This document shows, one piece after another, positions 7,115-12,290 of a stretch of DNA of 12,290 nucleotides. The notes under the pieces are model-generated. The model made no database searches. It was not told where the DNA came from and worked only from the letters and a program-made list of their open reading frames with translations. Where the stretch lies: positions 1 to 12,290 of the forward strand of contig VMCP01000176.1 of NCBI GenBank assembly GCA_008081305.1, written 5' to 3'. Made by a program: the position numbers and the translations under genes. This DNA is from Bacteroidota bacterium (lineage in GTDB: Bacteria; Bacteroidota; Bacteroidia; NS11-12g; UBA955). The number at the start of each line of letters is the position of its first letter. Position 1 is the first letter of the stretch.

Positions 7115-7453
7115 TTGAAAGGCTGGCAACATTTAACTTCTCTCGCTGAACTTGATAAAGCCTTAGAATCTTCAGAAAGCAAGAAGATTGTCTTATTCAA
7201 ACATTCAACGAGGTGTAGCATTAGCAGCATGGCTCAATCTCGCCTTGCAAAAATTGATACTGCACAATACGATGCACATCGCTTCTATTATTTAGATTTA
7301 ATTGCTCACAGAGATATTTCTAATGCCATTGCCGAGCGTTTGAATGAAGTACATCAGTCTCCACAGGTTCTAGTTGTAGATCACAATGAATGCATACTAG
7401 AGGCGTCACATATGGAAATATCCGCCAAAGAAATAATTGACGCTATCGTTTGA
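7115..7453 (+). CDS. ytxJ: YtxJ-like monothiol bacilliredoxin (bacillithiol system)
   Basis: A 112-residue thioredoxin-fold protein of the YtxJ (DUF2847) family. Such proteins are thought to remove bacillithiol from S-bacillithiolated cytosolic proteins. The active-site strand is IVLFKHSTRCSISSMAQSR, with the single reactive cysteine at C34. The cis-proline of thioredoxin folds is at P83 (HQSPQVLVVDH), followed by a turn with N-E-C (C92). Length is normal for the family (about 110). The residue after the active cysteine is Ser where Bacillus members have Pro; I believe Ser is common in Bacteroidota. The start is TTG at 7115: no ATG is available and the TAA of the lipoprotein lies 2 codons upstream in the same frame. 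The TGA overlaps the TTG start of the next gene. The presence of this gene suggests that the host makes bacillithiol. Confidence 0.88.
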   Translation: MKGWQHLTSLAELDKALESSESKKIVLFKHSTRCSISSMAQSRLAKIDTAQYDAHRFYYLDLIAHRDISNAIAERLNEVHQSPQVLVVDHNECILEASHMEISAKEIIDAIV

Positions 7454-7845
7454 AACAGGTATTTCAAATAGGGGATAAAATATCACTAGAATTTACGGTC
7501 GGATCCGATGATCTTGCCTCCTTTAACAATGAAGAGGTTCATCCATTTTATTCGACTTTTGCCTTGGGTAGAGATGTAGAATGGACATGTAGGCAATTTG
7601 TTTTAAAAATGAAGGAAACGGACGAAGAGGGAATTGGTACTTTTCTGAATATCCGGCATTTGTCACCCGCCATGAGAGGTAGTCTTGTTCACATTGAGGC
7701 TATTATTGTCAATCTTAAAGGAAATCAGATTGATTGCGAGTGGGAAGCCCGTATTGGGGACCGCGTGATTGCTCAAGGTGAACAAGGCCAAAAAATTTTA
7801 AAGCTCGATAAAGTTCAGCGACTAAAGGAGCTGGCCTCTAATTAA
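7450..7845 (+). CDS. Hotdog-fold thioesterase, fluoroacetyl-CoA-thioesterase (FlK)-like
   Basis: A 131-residue single-domain hotdog protein, probably an acyl-CoA thioesterase acting in the cytosol. It resembles the FlK-type family. T36, E44 and H70 (in YSTFAL, DVEWTC and NIRHLSP) keep the 8- and 26-residue spacings of the catalytic Thr42, Glu50 and His76 described for FlK. The physiological substrate is unlikely to be fluoroacetyl-CoA; in most bacteria this family is uncharacterised. The start is TTG at 7450, overlapping the upstream TGA as TTGA, which implies translational coupling to the ytxJ-like gene. A gap of 17 bp separates it from smpB. An alternative annotation would simply be 'thioesterase family protein'; the fold call is firm and the substrate is open. 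Confidence 0.82.
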   Translation: MKQVFQIGDKISLEFTVGSDDLASFNNEEVHPFYSTFALGRDVEWTCRQFVLKMKETDEEGIGTFLNIRHLSPAMRGSLVHIEAIIVNLKGNQIDCEWEARIGDRVIAQGEQGQKILKLDKVQRLKELASN

Positions 7846-7862
7846 AAACAGCTCACCAACTC

Positions 7863-8324
7863 ATGTCCTCCAAAAACAAAAATCAACGGATTCAGATTGT
7901 AAATCGCAAGGCCAAATTCAATTACCATATTGAAGAGACGCTGATTGCTGGGATGCAGTTACTTGGAACAGAGGTAAAGTCTATTCGTAACCAACAAGTG
8001 AATTTAGGAGATGGATACTGCTATGTATTGGATGGGGAATTATTCATTAAGAATGTTCATATATCAGAGTGGAAGCAAAAAGGATTCGACGTGCATGAAC
8101 CCCTCAGAGAACGTAAGTTATTACTCAATAAGAGAGAGCTGCGCAAAGTAGAATCCAGAATTAAGACCAAAGGCTATTCCGTTTTTCCTGTCAAATTATT
8201 CGAAAGTGAGCGTGGTATTTTTAAACTTGAGTTGGGTTTAGGTCAAGGAAAGAAGAACTATGATAAGCGGGAGGATATCAAGGAGAAAGATATCCAAAGA
8301 GATATTGATAGAGGTCGGTATTGA
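7863..8324 (+). CDS. smpB: SsrA-binding protein SmpB
   Basis: A 153-residue SmpB that binds the tRNA-like part of tmRNA and delivers it to stalled ribosomes for trans-translation. The OB-fold core is easily recognised: IVNRKAKFNYHIEETLIAGMQ (about 13-33), then LLGTEVKSIRNQQVNLGDGY (33-52), where E37 is a conserved tmRNA-contact glutamate. FIKNVHISEW (61-70) and HEPLRERKLLLNKRELRKV follow (about 77-95). The C-terminal tail, GLGQGKKNYDKREDIKEKD-R, is the basic helix that probes the empty mRNA channel. Length is normal. ATG start, 17 bp after the hotdog gene, so it is likely the last gene of the lipoprotein-ytxJ-hotdog run. One base separates its TGA from the convergent menD stop. The ssrA (tmRNA) gene is not in the window. 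Confidence 0.97.
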   Translation: MSSKNKNQRIQIVNRKAKFNYHIEETLIAGMQLLGTEVKSIRNQQVNLGDGYCYVLDGELFIKNVHISEWKQKGFDVHEPLRERKLLLNKRELRKVESRIKTKGYSVFPVKLFESERGIFKLELGLGQGKKNYDKREDIKEKDIQRDIDRGRY

Positions 8325-8325
8325 G

Positions 8326-9900
8326 TTAATCAGAGCAGAGCTCAATCAAAAAAGCTCCTTTGTTATTTGAATCTATAATAGTACTGATAGAGGCATCAAC
8401 CTCACTGATGGGGAAACGCACATGCGGAATGCCGTAAAAAGCGGCGAGCATAGAAAAGTCTTTATCTTGTGGCGTTTGTATATACTTTTTTAGTGGTGGA
8501 TACTCATTTGGGCCTTTAATCCAATCGAAAATTTTACCGCCTTGATTATTCAAGATAATGACCTTTATATTTGGCGGGATGTCCGTCCATAAGCCATGGG
8601 CATCGTAAATGGCGGACACATCGCCGATGATCAGATATACGTTTTTTTCTGGGCATGACTTTGCAAATCCAAGGGCTGTACTCAAGCATCCATCGATTCC
8701 GCTGATTCCTCTGTTGCTGTAAATTGGTGCCTTACATGTTCCTGCCCAACTACCATAACGAACAGCCATTGAATTTCCTAGGTGAAGTACGTCATGCTCA
8801 TTTAATTGCTTCATAAAGGTATGAACCCACTGAAACTCTTGTTGGAAATTCAAAGACCAACCATTGGTTTCTATAGGGTTTCCTGAAATGAATTGTTCCC
8901 ACTTTGATTTTAGCAATTTTGAAGGTTTGCTGGGGGATTTGAATTCATTCAAGAAGTTGACTTCATCAAATTGAACGATCTCTGGCTGTGTTTGAAATGG
9001 GTCGCCTACTTCTGTGCTTTTACTAATATGTAAATGCCTTTTGGGTTTATGCGTTCGGAAAAGACTTTTCAGCGGTTTTGAAATAGTTGCCATTCCCATT
9101 GTGATTAACACATCTGGGACAAGGCTAGCATCTTGTTTGTTTGAAAGTAATGCCGCATCCCAACCGGATAAACCCAATTGGAATTGTTGGCTACAAACAT
9201 CTGTAAGTATGGGTGTTTGAGCTTCTATGAGTTTTAACGATTTCGATAACTCGTCAGAAATAGGGTGCTGGCCAATCAGGATTAATACACTCTCATTAGG
9301 TTGTATCTCGGGGAGTTTCGAAGGTGTGAAATCTGCAGGATTCTCCTTGTGCTCAAGAAAAGAAACGTGCTGTGCTTTTGGGGTGTCAACGCCTTCATAA
9401 ATAGGGTCTGAAATCGCAATATTGATGTGCAATGGCCCTTTGGTATGGGCAGATATTTGATTATTGAATCTAATAATGGAGTTAGGTTTAAATTTTCGAG
9501 CATTAAAATGCATATTGCCCCTAACGTAATCACCAAAAATACCGGCTTGTCGCATCGTTTGACCATCCCATTGATCGATCAATTCTTTTGGTCGGTCAGC
9601 GCTCATAATGAGTAACGGTATTCGTTGGTAGTAGGCCTCACATACCGCTGGAAACGCATTTACAAGGGCTGATCCACTGGTACAAATAAACGCGCACATA
9701 TGTTGGCTATGTTGAGCCATACCCATAGCGGCAAAGGCAGCGGATCGTTCATCTGGAAATGAATGTATTTGAAAGTGTGAATCTTTTAAGAAAGCGGCAA
9801 CCAATGGGGCATTCCTTGATCCTGGAGAAACAACGACCTGTTTCAACCCGATGAGTTTTAACTCATGAACAATGGATTGTAGTTGTATCCCTAGACTCAC
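8326..9900 (-). CDS. menD: MenD, SEPHCHC synthase (menaquinone biosynthesis)
   Basis: A 524-residue thiamine-diphosphate enzyme. It joins 2-oxoglutarate-derived succinic semialdehyde to isochorismate, giving 2-succinyl-5-enolpyruvyl-6-hydroxy-3-cyclohexene-1-carboxylate, the first committed menaquinone step. The N-terminal PYR-type domain has VVSPGSRNAPLV (23-34), the activating glutamate in FPDERSAAFAAMG (E51), and TSGSALVNAFPAV (74-86). The ThDP motif runs from GD at 426-427 to NN at 451-452 (LNNQGGKIFDW). SNRGISGIDG (395-404) is the conserved substrate-arginine region. It is somewhat shorter than E. coli MenD (about 556), mainly in the middle domain. The start is GTG at 9898-9900, 8 bp after the MBL-fold gene stop on the same strand, which implies an operon. 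No other men gene is in the window. The 3' end abuts smpB with no terminator visible. Confidence 0.96.
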   Translation of the reverse strand: MSLGIQLQSIVHELKLIGLKQVVVSPGSRNAPLVAAFLKDSHFQIHSFPDERSAAFAAMGMAQHSQHMCAFICTSGSALVNAFPAVCEAYYQRIPLLIMSADRPKELIDQWDGQTMRQAGIFGDYVRGNMHFNARKFKPNSIIRFNNQISAHTKGPLHINIAISDPIYEGVDTPKAQHVSFLEHKENPADFTPSKLPEIQPNESVLILIGQHPISDELSKSLKLIEAQTPILTDVCSQQFQLGLSGWDAALLSNKQDASLVPDVLITMGMATISKPLKSLFRTHKPKRHLHISKSTEVGDPFQTQPEIVQFDEVNFLNEFKSPSKPSKLLKSKWEQFISGNPIETNGWSLNFQQEFQWVHTFMKQLNEHDVLHLGNSMAVRYGSWAGTCKAPIYSNRGISGIDGCLSTALGFAKSCPEKNVYLIIGDVSAIYDAHGLWTDIPPNIKVIILNNQGGKIFDWIKGPNEYPPLKKYIQTPQDKDFSMLAAFYGIPHVRFPISEVDASISTIIDSNNKGAFLIELCSD

Positions 9901-9908
9901 GCTGTTAA

Positions 9909-10553
9909 TTAATTAAAGAATGGGTTGTTTTTACGTTCAAAAGCAACCGTTGTGCTCCCTCCGTGACCAGTGTATAATGTGGTTTCATCGGGTAGGGTGA
10001 AAATTTCTTCTTGTATTTTTTGAAGAAGTAATTCGTGATTTCCACCCGGTAAGTCTGTACGCCCAATGCTGCCTTGAAAGATGGTATCGCCCACCACGGC
10101 CCACTGTTCTTCTTGACAATAAAAAATGACATGTCCTGGAGCATGTCCAGGTACAAATCGTACTTGGATGGATAGGCCACCAATGGTTAATTGATCATCG
10201 TGTTGTAAGAATTTATCTGGAAGGGGAGAGGGCGTGTAATTTAAATTCCATAATGCGGCCATGGTTTCACTCCGCTCGATCATCTTGAAGTCGTCTTTGT
10301 GTAGGTAGTATGGAATTTGATACTTCTCTTTTATCCACCAGTTTCCGAAGATGTGATCAATATGAGCATGGGTGCCCCAAATAGCGTTTAAAGTCAAGCT
10401 GTGTTCTTCTAAGAATGTTTGTATGGATTGGCACTCCTGAGAGTTATACATGCCCGCATCGATGATGATGGCATCCTTACTCTCAGCATCGTGAACGATG
10501 TAGGTGTTTTCTCCTAGCGGGTTGAACGTAAATCCAGTAACAGGCACAAACAA
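9909..10553 (-). CDS. MBL-fold metallo-hydrolase, glyoxalase II-like
   Basis: A 214-residue metallo-beta-lactamase-fold hydrolase, cytosolic, related to hydroxyacylglutathione-hydrolase-like (YcbL-type) enzymes that cleave thioesters or related substrates. All metal ligands are present: THAHIDH (H62, H64, D66, H67), H137 in VPGHAPGHV, D156 in VVGDTIF, and H197 in TGHGG. The segment FQGSIGRTDLPGG (159-171) is typical of this subgroup, as is the end FERKNNPFFN. The substrate cannot be told from sequence. In a bacillithiol-using host a bacillithiol thioester is conceivable, but that is inference. The start is uncertain: TTG (10551-10553) is used here; GTG two codons later (10545-10547) also fits homologues that begin just before GFTFNPLGENTY. 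It precedes menD by 8 bp and is likely co-transcribed with it. Confidence 0.9.
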   Translation of the reverse strand: MFVPVTGFTFNPLGENTYIVHDAESKDAIIIDAGMYNSQECQSIQTFLEEHSLTLNAIWGTHAHIDHIFGNWWIKEKYQIPYYLHKDDFKMIERSETMAALWNLNYTPSPLPDKFLQHDDQLTIGGLSIQVRFVPGHAPGHVIFYCQEEQWAVVGDTIFQGSIGRTDLPGGNHELLLQKIQEEIFTLPDETTLYTGHGGSTTVAFERKNNPFFN

Positions 10554-10594
10554 ATATACCTCTTTGAGAAATGGGTTGGATATGAGATGGATTG

Positions 10595-10627
10595 AAAAAC
10601 AAAAAAGGCCGCCAAAAGCGACCTTTT
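10595..10627 (-). terminator. Rho-independent terminator of the duplicated-domain secreted protein gene
   Basis: On the minus strand, a 10-bp stem AAAAGGTCGC/GCGGCCTTTT with loop TTTTG (10603-10627) is followed by TTTTTTGTTTT. One stem pair is G-U in the minus-strand RNA but would be C-A on the plus strand, so it is built for the minus strand. It lies 27 bp after the stop of the upstream gene at 10654 and separates it from the MBL-menD pair. Confidence 0.85.
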
Positions 10628-10653
10628 CTGTGAATTATGAGAAATGTGTAAGC

Positions 10654-11931
10654 TTAGTTCTTGATGAACTTAGCGGTTTGTACATTATTATTATTTGTCA
10701 TTTCTATCAGGTAAGCGCCAGTCTTAAGATTGGATACGTTAACACCACCCATAGCGTTCACGCCATTGATGCTGTTGATCACTTTACCAGAGAAATCACG
10801 GATATTAATTACGCTCTTAGCGTTAACTCCAGATACGAAAATCATGTCGTTCACTGGATTTGGATAAACTTTTAGAGACCCAACCTGAATCGCATGATTT
10901 GCCATGCTATTATCAGCTTGCTTAACCAATTCGAACATCCAATGAGCGCCTGCGTCGTTTATTTGGATTTCTAGAATCATGGTATCCTCAGTGATGCTTG
11001 CCATGTAAGTAATACTCTCGGCTGCGTCGTCTACAGTTGAAATTTCCTTCATGTTGATAACCTTAGGTATTCCTAGGAAAGCACCTTTACCTGTAACCGT
11101 AATGGTTTTATCATCAGCTGACCATTGCGCAGCTGCACTTCCGTCGAATGGAGCAACAGGTGTACCACAACCATCAGACCCTTGCCAAGCTTCTAGGAAA
11201 GTCTCATCTCCGAAAACGTTTTTGAATGTACCGTCTGCCATGAAAACGAAATCATCATCGAACTGACAAGCACGAGCACCTTCAACTTCATCCGCAGGGT
11301 TACCCCACCAAGAATAATCACCTTTTGTTGGACCTACTGCCATTGCGTTGGCCTTAGGAGCAAAACGCCAAGTACCTGTAGGGTTTAGAGCTACACGCTT
11401 ACGAACCAATTCAAACTTCCAGTGAGCTCCAGCATCATTTATTTGAATTTCCAATGTCATGGTATCGGCGTTTACGCTCACCATGTAGGTAATACTATCA
11501 GCAGCATCATCAACGGAGGAGATTTCCTTCATATTGATCACCTTCGGAATTCCAATGAATGCTCCTTTACCGTATACGGTTAGAGTGTTTGCTGTCTCGT
11601 CTAAAGTCCATGTGGCATTTGCTGAACCATCAAATGGAGCCACAGGAGCACCACAACCGTCAGCACCTTGCCAACCTTCAAGAAATGTTTCTTCGCCAAA
11701 AACATTCTTGAATGTTCCGTCTTCCGAAAGAACAAACTCATCGTCGAACTGACAAGCACGAGCGCCAGCTACTTCATCTGCAGGGTTACCCCACCAAGAA
11801 TAATCCCCTTTTGCTGGGCCAACCGCCATTGCGTTAGCCACAGGTTTCAACACCCATGTTCCTGTAACATCTAACTGAGCCATGAGGCCAAGAGTCGTCA
11901 AGGATACAATTGATAGTAATAATTTCTTCAT
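10654..11931 (-). CDS. Secreted protein with two duplicated ~152-residue domains and T9SS type A sorting domain
   Basis: A 425-residue exported protein. A signal peptide (1-19, KKLLLSIVSLTTLGLMAQ) is followed by domain 1 (23-176), a short linker, and domain 2 (185-336). The tail (about 350-425), with VYPNPVNDMIFV and LKTGAYLIEM strands, is a T9SS type A sorting domain. The two domains are about 80% identical by my count. Each starts with TGTW, has GDYSWWGNPADEV, ARACQFDD, a second Cys in DGCG, and ends W-x-FELV. The two Cys per domain may form a disulphide. The domain resembles one I recall next to family 16 glycoside hydrolase or sugar-binding modules in marine Bacteroidota, where its task is not defined. 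No catalytic domain is present here. It may bind glycans or act as a cell-surface structural protein. The gene stands alone, with a terminator behind it. ATG start directly before the signal peptide. Confidence 0.88.
   Translation of the reverse strand: MKKLLLSIVSLTTLGLMAQLDVTGTWVLKPVANAMAVGPAKGDYSWWGNPADEVAGARACQFDDEFVLSEDGTFKNVFGEETFLEGWQGADGCGAPVAPFDGSANATWTLDETANTLTVYGKGAFIGIPKVINMKEISSVDDAADSITYMVSVNADTMTLEIQINDAGAHWKFELVRKRVALNPTGTWRFAPKANAMAVGPTKGDYSWWGNPADEVEGARACQFDDDFVFMADGTFKNVFGDETFLEAWQGSDGCGTPVAPFDGSAAAQWSADDKTITVTGKGAFLGIPKVINMKEISTVDDAAESITYMASITEDTMILEIQINDAGAHWMFELVKQADNSMANHAIQVGSLKVYPNPVNDMIFVSGVNAKSVINIRDFSGKVINSINGVNAMGGVNVSNLKTGAYLIEMTNNNNVQTAKFIKN
10924..11379 (-). repeat. 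Second copy of the duplicated WWGNPADEV domain
   Basis: Encodes residues 185-336 (152 residues) of the secreted protein. It aligns over its whole length with the copy at 11404-11865, with a single 2-residue gap near residue 274. Long identical runs occur around KGDYSWWGNPADEV, GIPKVINMKEIS and EIQINDAGAHW. Confidence 0.9.
11404..11865 (-). repeat. First copy of the duplicated WWGNPADEV domain
   Basis: Encodes residues 23-176 (154 residues), directly after the signal peptide. The DNA of the two copies is also similar but differs at many third codon positions, so the duplication is not brand new, and selection appears to have kept the protein sequence. Confidence 0.9.
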
Positions 11932-12143
11932 AGTATTTCAATAATTTCCCAATACTAATAAGTAAATCGAGAATTTGTATTTACAACAATAAGTAAAAGA
12001 ATCAACAAAATGGTTCACATGTAGTATTATTTACAATAAGGGCTTGAGGGGCTAATATTGTCAAGGCCTTTGGGGGATTTAGATAACAATAAGAAAATGT
12101 CATGAAAATGTAATAAATATTTGGTGATATTTTTTTGAAGCTC
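11932..12143 (-). other. AT-rich upstream region of the secreted protein gene, with repeated CAATAAG
   Basis: No gene is seen here. CAATAAG occurs on the plus strand at 11987, 12034 and 12087, with a near copy TAATAAG at 11956. AATAAGTAAA is duplicated 31 bp apart (11957 and 11988). Only imperfect -7 boxes were found on the minus strand, for example TAGTATTG at 11950-11957. The region most likely holds the promoter and 5' leader of the gene starting at 11931. Confidence 0.4.
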
Positions 12144-12183
12144 AAAAACAAAGGAGGCCGCAAATGCGGCCTCCTTTGTTTTT
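12144..12183 (-). terminator. Long perfect hairpin terminator after the lpd gene
   Basis: An 18-bp perfect stem, left arm 12144-12161 (AAAAACAAAGGAGGCCGC) and right arm 12166-12183, with loop AAAT. It has A-rich and T-rich flanks built into the stem, so it could work in both directions. On the minus strand it lies 19 bp after the lpd stop and ends in TTTGTTTTT, so its main job is to end lpd transcription before the secreted-protein gene. Confidence 0.92.
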
Positions 12184-12202
12184 ATTCTAAAAATTCAATT
12201 AA

Positions 12203-12290
12203 TTATAAGTGGATACACTCTTCGTATGCCTGAGCAACAGCTTCCATTACCGCTTCACTCATGGTTGGATGTGGATGCACCGACTTCCAT
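12203..12290 (-). CDS. lpdA: Dihydrolipoamide dehydrogenase, C-terminal end only
   Basis: The last 28 residues and stop of a gene that starts beyond the right edge. The minus strand reads WKSVHPHPTMSEAVMEAVAQ and then AYEECIHL, stop TAA at 12203-12205. HPTxSE is the catalytic His-x4-Glu pair of the dihydrolipoamide dehydrogenase C-terminal dimerisation domain, and the ending in -IHL is as I recall it in Flavobacteriales. The enzyme is the FAD-dependent E3 that reoxidises lipoyl groups of 2-oxo acid dehydrogenase and glycine cleavage complexes. With so short a piece, another member of the same flavoprotein family cannot be excluded. Confidence 0.8.
   Translation of the reverse strand, partial: WKSVHPHPTMSEAVMEAVAQAYEECIHL

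Noticed and set aside
8320..8346. Inverted repeat ATTGAG ... CTCAAT between smpB and menD as a shared terminator
   Set aside because: The stem is only 6 bp with a 15-base loop and no T-run follows in either direction.
9905..10183. Minus-strand open frame of 92 codons within the MBL-fold gene
   Set aside because: It is a shifted frame of the MBL hydrolase, whose own frame carries all metal-binding residues.
10551..10558. TATATTTG before the MBL-fold gene as a promoter -7 box
   Set aside because: The match to TAnnTTTG is exact, but it covers the proposed TTG start, and transcription would begin at or after the only possible start codons. There is also no TTTG-like box 18-20 bp upstream.
10924..11865. 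The two open frames antisense to the duplicated domain (11051-11266 and 11534-11752) as a paralogous gene pair
   Set aside because: They resemble each other only because the coding strand is duplicated; each is antisense to the same part of a repeat copy.
1..12290. Mobile element, phage or defence system
   Set aside because: No transposase, integrase, terminal repeats, toxin-antitoxin pair or nuclease/helicase genes were found. All larger genes fit housekeeping or secreted-protein families of Bacteroidota.

Overview
The window comes from a bacterium of the phylum Bacteroidota, most likely a marine or freshwater Flavobacteriales relative. The signs are two secreted proteins ending in type IX secretion (T9SS) type A sorting domains, a DUF4271 membrane protein next to hemD, a THUMP-like-domain methyltransferase, a YtxJ-type bacilliredoxin, menaquinone synthesis, low G+C, almost no Shine-Dalgarno sequences, and -7 boxes of the Bacteroidota form TAnnTTTG. 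Nothing resembles an insertion sequence, phage, CRISPR array or tRNA/rRNA. It reads as ordinary chromosome.

Layout, left to right. Bases 1-754 (-) hold most of a two-domain universal stress protein, cut by the left edge. Bases 817-2760 (-) encode a Cys-rich secreted protein of six PKD-like units with a T9SS tail. Bases 2830-3954 (-) encode HemW. Divergently, 4039-5013 (+) encodes a DUF4271 membrane protein and 5016-5777 (+) encodes uroporphyrinogen-III synthase (HemD). Converging on hemD, with an 11-bp overlap, is a SAM-dependent methyltransferase (5767-6990, -). Its start codon overlaps the start codon of a 39-residue lipoprotein (6989-7108, +) on the opposite strand. That small gene heads a compact (+) run: lipoprotein, YtxJ-like bacilliredoxin, FlK-like hotdog thioesterase, SmpB (to 8324). 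One base later, tail to tail, comes a (-) pair: an MBL-fold hydrolase (9909-10553) followed by menD (8326-9900). A terminator at 10603-10627 closes a secreted protein with two ~80% identical domains and a T9SS tail (10654-11931, -). An AT-rich leader and a long perfect hairpin terminator (12144-12183) follow. The last 88 bases are the C-terminal end of a dihydrolipoamide dehydrogenase (-).

How the genes relate. Two tetrapyrrole genes (hemW, hemD) sit back to back around a membrane protein. The (+) run combines thiol redox (YtxJ), acyl-CoA hydrolysis (hotdog) and ribosome rescue (SmpB) without an obvious common pathway. MenD commits chorismate-derived isochorismate to menaquinone. The two T9SS cargo proteins are unrelated to each other and are exported to the surface or medium.

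The least-explained items are the 39-residue lipoprotein with its shared CATG start and in-frame link to ytxJ, the Cys-rich repeat protein, the duplicated-domain secreted protein, and a palindrome over the usp promoter. I do not see clear evidence for a new multi-gene system.
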